From Pedococcus aerophilus (lineage in GTDB: Bacteria > Actinomycetota > Actinomycetes > Actinomycetales > Dermatophilaceae), in the NCBI RefSeq assembly GCF_039532215.1, contig NZ_BAAARN010000001.1:62001-126000 (forward strand): a DNA stretch of 64,000 nucleotides, written 5' to 3'. A model generated the notes under the pieces. The model searched no databases. It saw only the letters and a program-made list of their open reading frames with translations, and was not told where the DNA came from. The translations under genes were made by a program, and so were the position numbers. Position 1 is the stretch's first letter. Every line of letters begins with the position of its first letter. Of this stretch, positions 46,132 through 54,096 are shown piece after piece.

Positions 46132-46662
46132 GTGGCTGTCGTGGTCCGTCGGGCCACTGCCGCTGACGCACCAGCCCTGGCTGCCGTCGCCTCGGCGACG
46201 TTCGCCCTGGCCTGCCCCCCGCACACCACGCAGGAGTCCATCGCGGCCTTCATCGCCGACGTGCTGTCGCAGGAGCGGTTCCAGGAGTACCTCGCCGACC
46301 CCGAACGCGACCTGTTCCTCGCCGAGGACGGCGCCGTCGCGACCGGGTACGCCATGCTCGTGACGGGGGAGCCGGGCGACCCGGACGTGCGAGGCGCCCT
46401 GGCGCACCGCCCCTCCTCGGAGCTCAGCAAGATCTACGTCCTGCCCGACCAGCACGGCGCCGGCACGAGCCGGCTGCTCATGACGGCCGCGCTGGACGCT
46501 GCCCGGGCTCGTGGGTCGCGGGGAGCGTGGCTCGGCGTGAACCAGCTCAACGAGCGCGCCCAGCGCTTCTACGCCAAGAGCGGTTTCACGCGCGTGGGCA
46601 CCAAGCGCTTCCTCGTGGGCGACCGCTACGAGGACGACTACGTCTTCGAGCAGGCGCTGTGA
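46132..46662 (+). CDS. GNAT-family N-acetyltransferase
   Basis: 176 residues, a single GNAT fold. The acetyl-CoA-binding motif A is LSKIYVLPDQHGAGTSRLLM with the Q/R-x-x-G-x-G/A pattern, followed by NERAQRFYAKSGFTRVGTKR, the typical motif-B ending. The extended acidic insert in the first half (QERFQEYLADPERDLFLAED) is like that of polyamine or protein acetyltransferases. It starts 3 bases after pdtaR and is probably cotranscribed. Substrate unknown. Confidence 0.88.
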   Translation: MAVVVRRATAADAPALAAVASATFALACPPHTTQESIAAFIADVLSQERFQEYLADPERDLFLAEDGAVATGYAMLVTGEPGDPDVRGALAHRPSSELSKIYVLPDQHGAGTSRLLMTAALDAARARGSRGAWLGVNQLNERAQRFYAKSGFTRVGTKRFLVGDRYEDDYVFEQAL

Positions 46663-46699
46663 GGGCTGCCGCGGCAGGCTCGAGGACCCCCCGCGACAC

Positions 46700-46725
46700 C
46701 GTCACGAATCGTGCCCGCCGTGACG
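46700..46725 (+). terminator. weak hairpin after the pdtaR-GNAT unit
   Basis: CGTCACG (46700-46706) and CGTGACG (46719-46725), a 7-bp perfect stem with a 12-base loop, 37 bases after the stop. It lies in the 238-base gap before the next GNAT, which otherwise shows only a possible -10 (TAGAGT near 46808) and a CTGACGG/CCGTCAG inverted repeat near 46820-46843. Confidence 0.35.
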
Positions 46726-46900
46726 AAATGCCAGTCGTCGCAGGCAAGCCCATTCAGTTGTTCGGTTGAGTTCTGTTGAAGCCTTCACTAAACCGTCGGC
46801 GTGGCCCTAGAGTCCTACTCCTGACGGGTTTCCCGAACCGTCAGCGGCCCACGGGGGAGCCGCGCACACACGAGTCAGACCGTCCACGATGGAGGAACCG

Positions 46901-47482
46901 GTGAGCCGTCCCGCGATCAGCGTCAAGCGTGTGCGCGAGGACGAGCAGCGACCGTTCACCGAGTTGTGGATGTCCGCCCGTGTCGAGGCCGGCGTCAGCC
47001 CCGAGGTCGCCGCCCGAGCCGCCTCCGAGGGTCGCGTCGCCGCCGCCCTGGGCCGCGAGGACGTCCGGGCCTACGTCGCCATGGCCGACGGTCGTGCCGT
47101 CGGTTTCGCGGTCGCCGCGACCAGCCCGTTCTCCGCCCTCACCGAGGCCCCGTGCGTGACCATCGACCAGCTGTACGTCGTGCCGGAGGCGCGCAAGCAC
47201 GGGGTCGCCCGCCAGCTCATGAGCGCGGTCACCGTCTACGCGGACTCGCGTGGCTGCGAGCAGATCGGCTGCAACGTCCCCGCCCAGCACCGTGAGGCCA
47301 ACCGCTTCTTCGCCCGCCTCGGGTTCAGCTCGCAGGTCGTGCGACGCATCACCACCGTGTCGGCGCTGCGTCGACGGCTCGGCACGGACGAGCAGCGCAC
47401 GCACTCGCTCGAGGCGCTGCTGCACCGCCGTCGGTCGCTGCGGGCGCGCGCCGCGCAGTCGGCCAACCGCCTCGCCGGCTGA
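46901..47482 (+). CDS. GNAT-family N-acetyltransferase (second)
   Basis: 193 residues. GTG 46901 is preceded by GGAGG with 5 bases between; an ATG at 46889 would leave that site inside the gene. The fold is a classic GNAT: VTIDQLYVVPEARKHGVARQ with R-x-x-G-x-A, and HREANRFFARLGFSSQVVRR. The C-terminus is very basic (RRRSLRARAAQSANRLAG), possibly binding nucleic acid. Not closely similar to the other GNAT 240 bases upstream. Its last codons and stop are copied in tandem just downstream. Confidence 0.87.
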   Translation: MSRPAISVKRVREDEQRPFTELWMSARVEAGVSPEVAARAASEGRVAAALGREDVRAYVAMADGRAVGFAVAATSPFSALTEAPCVTIDQLYVVPEARKHGVARQLMSAVTVYADSRGCEQIGCNVPAQHREANRFFARLGFSSQVVRRITTVSALRRRLGTDEQRTHSLEALLHRRRSLRARAAQSANRLAG

Positions 47483-47580
47483 CCGACCCGGCCAACCGCC
47501 TCGCCGGCTGACCGACCCGGCCAACCGACGCCGGTCGGCCGACCGACGCCGGTCGGTCGACCGGGTCGCCGGTTGACCGA
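47461..47580. repeat. GC-rich tandem and inverted repeats at a convergent gene end
   Basis: A 29-bp unit starting GGCCAACCGCCTCGCCGGCT is repeated at 47461 and 47490 and begins a third time at 47519; the first copy includes the stop codon of the GNAT gene. Then an 18-bp unit, CCAACCGACGCCGGTCGG, occurs twice, each copy holding a hairpin CCGAC-GCCG-GTCGG. The block fills the gap between the convergent GNAT and DUF1501 genes and probably acts as a two-way terminator. It looks like a product of local slippage. Confidence 0.8.
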
Positions 47581-47593
47581 CGTGTCTCGTGCC

Positions 47594-48955
47594 TCAGCTC
47601 CGGGGCTTGGCGATCCCGAGCCGCGTCGACGGCAGGCCGGGCAGCACCGTGCTCGCCGTGAGCCCGCACCGCTTCTCGAGGATCTCGCCGAGCACGATGC
47701 GGTAGTCCGTCGTGGCGTTGAGGTCACCGGCGAGCAGCTTGTCGGACGTCAGGCCCGGCCAGGTGCCGTAGACCTTGCCGCCGTTGACCCCGCCACCCAT
47801 GACGAACGAGACGTTGCCGTACCCGTGGTCGACCCCGCCCGAGCCGTTCTCCGCGACGCGGCGGCCGAACTCCGAGAGCGTGACGAGGGTGACGCGGTCG
47901 CCCGCGGCGCCGAGGTCGGCGTTGAAGGCTGCCAGCGCCTTCCCGACCTCGGTGAGCTGGTTGTACATCCAGCCGCCGTCCGAGCGACCGAGGTTGACGT
48001 GCATGTCCCAGTTGCCGGAGTCGATGGTCACCGCGCGCAGGCCCACGCCCGCCTTGATGAGGCGGGCGGCGTCGCGCAGCGCGTCACCGAGGGCGCCATA
48101 CGGGTATGCCGCGCCGCCGGCGGGCGTGTAGGGGGTGGCGGTCATGGCCGTCGTCGTCGCGACGGTGCCGATCGCGACCTCCGCCGGGGTCGCCAGCTGG
48201 GCCGGCGCGCCGACGTGCAGGGCGCTGAGGGCCTTGGTCCACCGGGTCATCTCGTTGGTGTCCCACGCCCCGGCCAGCTCGAAGCTGTCGAGGCTGCGCA
48301 TGGCGAGCTCGACGGTCGGTCCCATGAGGGAGCGGGGTGAGCTCGTGGACGCGAGCGAGGTGGCGGCGAACGGCCCGGGAGTCGTGGTGGCGCCGACCAT
48401 CCGGTCGAGCCAGCCGGTCCGCAGCGACGAGCCGGGCGCCGCGCGCTCCATCTCGTCCATGTCGGTGAAGTGCGAGCGGGTGGGGTTCGGCTGGCCGACG
48501 GCGTGGACCATGGCCAGGCGGCCCGAGGTGTACAGCGGGAGCAGGGGCGCGAGCGCCGGGTGCAGGGCGAACCGCGTGTCGAGCTTGAGGCCACGTGACT
48601 GCGGGACCGCGATGTTGGGGCGGGCCGTGTAGTAGGCCGGGTCGCCCACGGGGGCGACAGCCGTCAGGCCGTCGAAGCCGCCGCGGAAGGACAGCACGAC
48701 CAGGGTGTCGCCGGTGTAGCCAGCGTCGGCGAAGGTGAGCTGGGTGGCCGCCTCCGCCGGGGACGAGCCGAGGGCGAACGTCGCCGCGGCGCCGAGCCCG
48801 GAGGCGGCCAGGAAGCCGCGGCGGGACATGCCGCCGGGTCCCCCGGCACGGGCGAACTCGGGGCAGCCGCAGCCGTCCGGACCCGCAGCCGCGGCAGGAC
48901 TGCCCGTGCTCGTCGTCGGGGTGCTGCTGGTGTCGGTGGTGGTGGGGAGGGTCAT
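47594..48955 (-). CDS. DUF1501 protein with twin-arginine signal
   Basis: 453 residues. A Thr/Pro-rich N-terminal region with GPDGCGCPEF precedes a twin-arginine signal MSRRGFLAASGLGAAATFAL (about 43-62) and an AEA cleavage site near 70, so the protein is exported folded. The DUF1501 core shows LVVLSFRGGFDGLTAVAPVG, HAVGQPNPTRSHFTDMDEME and VTLVTLSEFGRRVAENGSGG ending in DHGYGNVSFVMGGGV. This group is related to the alkaline-phosphatase/sulfatase fold, and the Asp/His positions suggest a metal site. Its function is unknown. It is 9 bases downstream of the DUF1800 gene and surely cotranscribed. Confidence 0.9.
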   Translation of the reverse strand: MTLPTTTDTSSTPTTSTGSPAAAAGPDGCGCPEFARAGGPGGMSRRGFLAASGLGAAATFALGSSPAEAATQLTFADAGYTGDTLVVLSFRGGFDGLTAVAPVGDPAYYTARPNIAVPQSRGLKLDTRFALHPALAPLLPLYTSGRLAMVHAVGQPNPTRSHFTDMDEMERAAPGSSLRTGWLDRMVGATTTPGPFAATSLASTSSPRSLMGPTVELAMRSLDSFELAGAWDTNEMTRWTKALSALHVGAPAQLATPAEVAIGTVATTTAMTATPYTPAGGAAYPYGALGDALRDAARLIKAGVGLRAVTIDSGNWDMHVNLGRSDGGWMYNQLTEVGKALAAFNADLGAAGDRVTLVTLSEFGRRVAENGSGGVDHGYGNVSFVMGGGVNGGKVYGTWPGLTSDKLLAGDLNATTDYRIVLGEILEKRCGLTASTVLPGLPSTRLGIAKPRS

Positions 48956-48964
48956 CAGGGGGCC

Positions 48965-50773
48965 TCAGCGGGTTGCGAACTCGGGGGAGTCGAGGATCAG
49001 GGCGACGACGTAGGGCAGGCGCCAGCCGAGCGCTGCGTCGTTGGGGTTCAGGGTCGAGGTCGCGGTCCTGTCGAGGAACGCGCAGACCGCATCACGCTTG
49101 GCCGACGGCAGCGGCACCTGGATGAGGCGCTTGGACAGCGCGTCCACGTACGCGCCATACGTCGCCGGGGCGGTCGTGGGGAGCAGGGTGCGCAGCGACG
49201 GGTACCTCACCTTGGTGACGTTCGTGTCGTTGGCGGTCCAGGTCTGGTACATGTGGAAGTTCCAGGTGGCCAGGGTGGTCCCGGCACCGGCCCAGGCGCC
49301 TGCGACGTCCGGGTAGCCGTTGGGGGCGGGCCACCCCATCGGGGCCTGTCCCGCGGTCTGCGCCATCCACAGCAGGTCGTTCAGCCACGCCGGGGTGTCG
49401 GCACCGGGGGCCGCGCCGAGGACGCGGGCGGTGGAGACGATGTTCTCCAGGGGTCGCTTGGTCTTCTGACCTGCGGAGGCGGCGAACTCGGCCGAGGTCA
49501 GCAGGGCCTTGAGCACCGGCGCGATGCGGGTGTCGTTGGCGAGGTACACCTGGGCGAGCCGGTCGACCAGGGTGGCCGGAGGGGTGTCGGAGACGAACCG
49601 GACGGCGAGCTTGGTGGCGATGCGACGGGCGGTCTTCGGGTGCCTGGCGAGGTGGTTCAGGTACGAGTCGACCACGGGGGTCCCGGCGGGCGAGGCGTTG
49701 TCGTTCGTCCACCCGAGCAGGCTGAGCTTGCCGCGGTAGTGGTGCATGTCGCGCCAGAGGTACTCGCCGGTCTCGAAGTCGATGCCCATGCCGGTGAGGA
49801 TGAGGGCGGACCGGCGGATGTCGGACTCCAGGTAGCCGCCGTCGACGCCGACGGTGTGCAGCTCGAGGAGCTCGCGGCCGAAGTTCTCGTTGGGGCTGCG
49901 CTTGGTCGAGTAGGCGTTGTCGAGCTGCTGGAGCATGGCCGGGTGCTTGGCCGCAGCCACGAGCATGTCGGAGTAGCGACCCAGGGCGTACCGGCGGATC
50001 ACGTCGACGTGGTAGCGGTGGATGCTGTCCCACGCGTCACCCCACGGGCCGGCGACGACCAGGTGGTTGGTCCAGAAGTCGACCATGACCTCGAGCAGCT
50101 GGCGCTTGGACCAGATCGCCCGCGCGAGGTAGGACTGGATGATGGCGTAGCCGGCGTCGCCGGTGCTGTTGGGGTAGTACTTGTCGCGGACGCCCCAGAT
50201 CTTGCTGCGCAGGATGGGCCACTGCTCGGCGACGAGGGCGTCGACGGTGGTGTCGGGCAGCGCCGAGGGGTTGAGCTGCGCGTCGATCCAGGCGGTGGTG
50301 CCCTGGGCGGTGATCTCGGCGACGAGGGACGGTGTCGCACCCCAGGAGGCGCGCCGGGCCAGGTGCAGGGCGGCGCTGGGGGCTGCCGCCGTGGTGGCCG
50401 TCGCGACCGCCCGCGTGGTCGCCGCCGTCGTGGTCGTCGGGGCGCTGACGGCGGTGCGTGGGGCGTACGCACGGTCGACCGTCCCGGCGGCGGGGGCCTC
50501 GGTGACGGCGGGCTTGGTCAGCTTCTGGGGGAGGGGGCGCTGCGTGACCGGGTTGGCGATGGTGGGGGCGGTGTATGCCGTCGGCGACTTGGACGGGGCC
50601 ACGGAGTCGACGGCGGCGGCGGCCACGGCGCCCACGGCGCTGCGACGGGTGACCTTGGCCCGGACAGGTTCGGTCCGGCTGTCGGGAGTGGTGGGGGTGC
50701 CGGTCGCGGAGGGGGGTGACTGGGGGGAGTCGGTCGCGGCGGCAGAACGGTGGCGAAGGATGCTGGGGGGCAC
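48965..50773 (-). CDS. DUF1800 exported protein
   Basis: 602 residues. The N-terminus has KVTRRSAVGAVAAAAV, a possible twin-arginine-type signal, then a Thr/Ala-rich stretch (about 90-130) that is probably a flexible linker. The DUF1800 domain spans about 135-600: HLARRASWGATPSLVAEI, VMVDFWTNHLVVAG, FGRELLELHTVGVDGGYLES, MGWPAPNGYPDVAGAW and a final VALILDSPEFATR. DUF1800 and DUF1501 are found side by side in many bacteria and are thought to work together outside the cytoplasm; no activity is established. GTG 50773 begins MPPSILRHR; the true start is uncertain by a few codons. Confidence 0.88.
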   Translation of the reverse strand: MPPSILRHRSAAATDSPQSPPSATGTPTTPDSRTEPVRAKVTRRSAVGAVAAAAVDSVAPSKSPTAYTAPTIANPVTQRPLPQKLTKPAVTEAPAAGTVDRAYAPRTAVSAPTTTTAATTRAVATATTAAAPSAALHLARRASWGATPSLVAEITAQGTTAWIDAQLNPSALPDTTVDALVAEQWPILRSKIWGVRDKYYPNSTGDAGYAIIQSYLARAIWSKRQLLEVMVDFWTNHLVVAGPWGDAWDSIHRYHVDVIRRYALGRYSDMLVAAAKHPAMLQQLDNAYSTKRSPNENFGRELLELHTVGVDGGYLESDIRRSALILTGMGIDFETGEYLWRDMHHYRGKLSLLGWTNDNASPAGTPVVDSYLNHLARHPKTARRIATKLAVRFVSDTPPATLVDRLAQVYLANDTRIAPVLKALLTSAEFAASAGQKTKRPLENIVSTARVLGAAPGADTPAWLNDLLWMAQTAGQAPMGWPAPNGYPDVAGAWAGAGTTLATWNFHMYQTWTANDTNVTKVRYPSLRTLLPTTAPATYGAYVDALSKRLIQVPLPSAKRDAVCAFLDRTATSTLNPNDAALGWRLPYVVALILDSPEFATR

Positions 50774-50928
50774 GTCATCGATCGTCTCCCGCAGGTCAGC
50801 GGGTCGTCGTCACCCGTTCGGGCCGTTCGACGGGGCACCTACGGACACCGTTGGCGGGCGACTTGACCTGCGCTTTGCCTGCGCCTGACCGGCTCGTGAC
50901 GCAGGCCCCCCAGACGGTCACGACCGGG

Positions 50929-51384
50929 TCAGGAACCCGGGGCCGCGGAACGGACCAGGCACGTGATTCGGCAGGTGCAGACGCGCCGGTCCTGGTCGTC
51001 GGTGATGACGACGTCGTAGGACGCGAGCGTGCCTCCCAACGACAGTGCGGTCGCCGTGCCCGTGACGAACCCCGACCGGGCGGCCCGGTGGTGGGTGGCG
51101 TTGATGTCGAGCCCCACGGCGATCCGCTCGGGCCCGGCGTGCAGCGCGGCACCGATCGAGCCGAGCGTCTCGGCCAGGACGACCGAGGCGCCACCGTGCA
51201 GGAGGCCGTAAGGCTGGGTGTTGCCGGCGACCGGCATCCGGCCGACGACCCGGTCGGGCGTCCCCTCGACGATCTCGATCCCCATCCGGTGCAGGAGGGA
51301 GTCGGGGTTCATCGCCTGCATGGCGGCGAGGGCCGGACCGAAGTCGGGCGTCTGGTCGTCGGGGGTCGCGGGGGTGTCACTCAT
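50929..51384 (-). CDS. hotdog-fold acyl-CoA thioesterase, MenI/EntH-like
   Basis: 151 residues from ATG 51384. The core NTQPYGLLHGGASVVLAETL contains the HGG and catalytic Glu of the YdiI/EntH group, with GLDINATHHRAARSGFVTGT completing the hotdog fold. Members hydrolyse aromatic acyl-CoAs, including 1,4-dihydroxy-2-naphthoyl-CoA of menaquinone synthesis, so MenI is a possible role. An N-terminal acidic Thr/Pro region of about 20 residues is extra. Divergent from polA, with 19 bases between the start codons. Confidence 0.85.
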   Translation of the reverse strand: MSDTPATPDDQTPDFGPALAAMQAMNPDSLLHRMGIEIVEGTPDRVVGRMPVAGNTQPYGLLHGGASVVLAETLGSIGAALHAGPERIAVGLDINATHHRAARSGFVTGTATALSLGGTLASYDVVITDDQDRRVCTCRITCLVRSAAPGS

Positions 51385-51390
51385 AACCAA

Positions 51391-51396
51391 TAGGCT
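51391..51396 (+). promoter_or_regulatory. -10 element of leaderless polA promoter
   Basis: TAGGCT, then 7 bases, then GTG 51404. An ATG at 51400 is out of frame. It overlaps, on the other strand, the probable -10 of the thioesterase. Confidence 0.6.
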
Positions 51397-51397
51397 G
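51392..51397 (-). promoter_or_regulatory. probable -10 element of the thioesterase gene
   Basis: Minus-strand CAGCCT, then ATTGGTT, then ATG 51384. It shares five base pairs with the polA -10 box. Confidence 0.45.
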
Positions 51398-51403
51398 CCA
51401 TGC

Positions 51404-54076
51404 GTGAGTCGCCTCCTGCTCCTCGACGGACATTCCCTCGCCTACCGGGCCTTCTTCGCGCTGCCGGTCGAGAACTTCTCGACCAGCACCGGTCAGCACA
51501 CCAACGCCGTCTACGGCTTCACGTCGATGCTCATCAACGTGCTCCGCGACGAGCAGCCGACCCACCTCGCCGTGGCCTTCGACGTCAGTCGCAAGACGTT
51601 CCGCAGCGAGGAGTACGCCGAGTACAAGGCGACCCGGTCGGCCACCCCGAGCGAGTTCCAGGGCCAGGTGGCGCTGGTCCGCGAGGTGCTCGACGCGCTC
51701 AAGATCCAGCACGTCCAGCTCGACGGCTTCGAGGCTGACGACATCATCGCGACGCTGACCACGCAGGCCACCGCGCAGGGCATGGACGTCGTCATCTGCA
51801 CCGGTGACCGCGACGCGTTCCAGCTCGTCAACGACAAGGTCACCCTGCTCTACCCCGTCCGTGGCGTCTCCGAGGTCTGGCGGATGGACCCCAAGGCGGT
51901 CGAGGAGAAGTACCTCGTCGCGCCCGAGCGCTACAGCGACCTCGCCGCCCTCGTCGGCGAGACCAGCGACAACCTGCCCGGCGTCCCCGGCGTCGGGCCC
52001 AAGACCGCCGCGAAGTGGCTGGGTCTGTACGGCGACCTCCAGGGCGTCGTCGCCCACGCCGACGAGATCAAGGGCAAGGCGGGGGAGTCGCTGCGCGAGC
52101 ACCTCAACGGCGTCCTGCGCAACCGACGCCTCAACCACCTGCTCACCGACCTCGAGCTCCCGGTCACCATCGACCAGCTCGAGCGGCAGAACTGGGACCG
52201 CGACCAGGTCCATACCGTCTTCGACAGCCTCGAGTTCCGGGTGCTGCGCGACCGCCTCTTCGAGTACCTCGAGGCCCCGACCGAGGAGGCCGAGCACGGC
52301 TTCGACCTCGAGGGCAGCGTGCTCGCCCCCGACGAGGTGGCCGGTTGGCTGACCGAGTATGCCGCCGCCGGAGCCCGCGTCGGCGTGCACGTCGTGGGCA
52401 GCTGGGGCCGCGGCACCGGGGACGTCACCGCCCTCGCGCTGGCCACCGACGGTGACGCGGCGGCATACGTCGACGTCACCTCGCTGGACACCGCCGGCGA
52501 CTCCGCGGTCGCGGCCTGGCTGGCCGACCCGACCCGACCCAAGGTGCTCCACGACGCGAAGGGACCGCTCCTGGCGCTCGCGGCCCGCGGTTGGGCGGTC
52601 GACGGCATCGAGACCGACACGGCCCTCGCCGCCTACCTCGTGCGGCCCGACCAGCGGTCCTACGACCTGTCCGACCTCGTGCTGCGCCACCTCGGCCGGG
52701 AGCTGCGGGCCGAGACGGCCGACAGCGGCCAGGGGCTGCTCGACTTCGGCGACGACCAGGACACCGGGGCGCAGGAGGCGATGGTGCGGGCCCGCGCCGT
52801 GCTCGACCTCGCCGCGTCCCTGGCCGAGCAGCTCGAGGCGACCGGCGGCACCTCGCTGCAGCGCGACGTCGAGCTCCCGCTCGAGCACGTGCTCGCAGGC
52901 ATGGAGCGCCTCGGCATCGGCGCCGACACCGAGACCATGACCGGGCTGGAGGCCGACTTCGCGGCCAAGGTGCGCGAGGCCCAGCAGGACGCCTACGACG
53001 CGATCGGTGGCGACCAGATCAACCTGGGCTCGCCCAAGCAGCTCCAGGTCGTGCTGTTCGAGACCCTCGGCCTGCCCAAGACGCGGCGCACCAAGACCGG
53101 GTACACCACCGACGCCGACGCACTCACGGACCTGTTCACCAAGACCGAGCACCCGTTCCTGGAGGCGCTGCTGCGCCACCGTGACGCCTCCCGCCTGCGG
53201 GTCACCGTCGAGGGTCTGCTCAAGTCGGTGGCCGACGACGGCCGCATCCACACGACGTACCAGCAGACGATCGCGGCGACCGGTCGGCTCAGCTCGACCG
53301 ACCCCAACCTCCAGAACATTCCGATCCGCACCGACGAGGGTCGTCGCATCCGTGAGGTGTTCGTCGTCGGCGAGGGCTACGAGTCGCTGATGTCGGCCGA
53401 CTACAGCCAGATCGAGATGCGGATCATGGCGCACCTGTCCGGCGACGAGGGCCTCATCGAGGCCTTCCGCACCGGCGAGGACCTGCACCGGTTCGTCGGG
53501 TCGCGGGTCTTCCACGTGGAGCCCCAGGACGTCACCTCGGCGATGCGGTCCAAGGTCAAGGCGATGTCGTACGGCCTGGCCTACGGACTGTCGGCGTTCG
53601 GCCTGTCCAAGCAGCTCACCATCTCCACCGGTGAGGCGCAGGGCCTGATGGACGAGTACTTCGCCCGGTTCGGTGGCGTGCGCGACTACCTCACCGAGGT
53701 CGTGGCCCAGGCCCGGGGGACCGGCTACACCGAGACGATGCTGGGGCGCCGTCGCTACCTGCCGGACCTCACGTCCGACAACCGCCAGCGCCGCGAGATG
53801 GCCGAGCGGATGGCCCTCAACGCCCCGATCCAGGGTTCGGCCGCCGACATCATCAAGCTCGCCATGCTGCGCGTCGACAAGGCCCTGACCGAGTCGGGTG
53901 CGCAGTCGCGCCAGCTGCTCCAGGTCCACGACGAGCTCGTCCTCGAGATCGCACCGGGGGAGCGCGACGACGTCGAGGCGCTGGTGCGTCGCGAGATGGG
54001 CGGGGCCATGGAGATGGACGTCCCGCTCGAGGTCAGCGTCGGCGTCGGCCGGTCCTGGCACGACGCCGCCCACTGA
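51404..54076 (+). CDS. polA: DNA polymerase I
   Basis: Repair and Okazaki-fragment maturation polymerase. 890 residues. The 5'-3' nuclease domain (about 1-290) starts SRLLLLDGHSLAYRAFFALP with CTGDRDAFQL and PGVPGVGPKTAAKWL. The middle exonuclease-like domain (about 300-480) lacks the DxE pair of proofreading enzymes. The polymerase domain has motif A DYSQIEMRIMAHLSGDEG (D666), motif B RSKVKAMSYGLAYG with Tyr at Y723 where E. coli has Phe, and motif C QVHDELVLE (D843, E844). GTG 51404 is set by the -10 box. Confidence 0.97.
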   Translation: MSRLLLLDGHSLAYRAFFALPVENFSTSTGQHTNAVYGFTSMLINVLRDEQPTHLAVAFDVSRKTFRSEEYAEYKATRSATPSEFQGQVALVREVLDALKIQHVQLDGFEADDIIATLTTQATAQGMDVVICTGDRDAFQLVNDKVTLLYPVRGVSEVWRMDPKAVEEKYLVAPERYSDLAALVGETSDNLPGVPGVGPKTAAKWLGLYGDLQGVVAHADEIKGKAGESLREHLNGVLRNRRLNHLLTDLELPVTIDQLERQNWDRDQVHTVFDSLEFRVLRDRLFEYLEAPTEEAEHGFDLEGSVLAPDEVAGWLTEYAAAGARVGVHVVGSWGRGTGDVTALALATDGDAAAYVDVTSLDTAGDSAVAAWLADPTRPKVLHDAKGPLLALAARGWAVDGIETDTALAAYLVRPDQRSYDLSDLVLRHLGRELRAETADSGQGLLDFGDDQDTGAQEAMVRARAVLDLAASLAEQLEATGGTSLQRDVELPLEHVLAGMERLGIGADTETMTGLEADFAAKVREAQQDAYDAIGGDQINLGSPKQLQVVLFETLGLPKTRRTKTGYTTDADALTDLFTKTEHPFLEALLRHRDASRLRVTVEGLLKSVADDGRIHTTYQQTIAATGRLSSTDPNLQNIPIRTDEGRRIREVFVVGEGYESLMSADYSQIEMRIMAHLSGDEGLIEAFRTGEDLHRFVGSRVFHVEPQDVTSAMRSKVKAMSYGLAYGLSAFGLSKQLTISTGEAQGLMDEYFARFGGVRDYLTEVVAQARGTGYTETMLGRRRYLPDLTSDNRQRREMAERMALNAPIQGSAADIIKLAMLRVDKALTESGAQSRQLLQVHDELVLEIAPGERDDVEALVRREMGGAMEMDVPLEVSVGVGRSWHDAAH

Positions 54077-54096
54077 GCGGGACCGGCACCGTCCCC

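Noticed and set aside
49253-50719. 488-codon plus-strand frame antisense to the DUF1800 gene
   Set aside because: Gly/Val-rich with no motif, while the minus strand has the full DUF1800 pattern.
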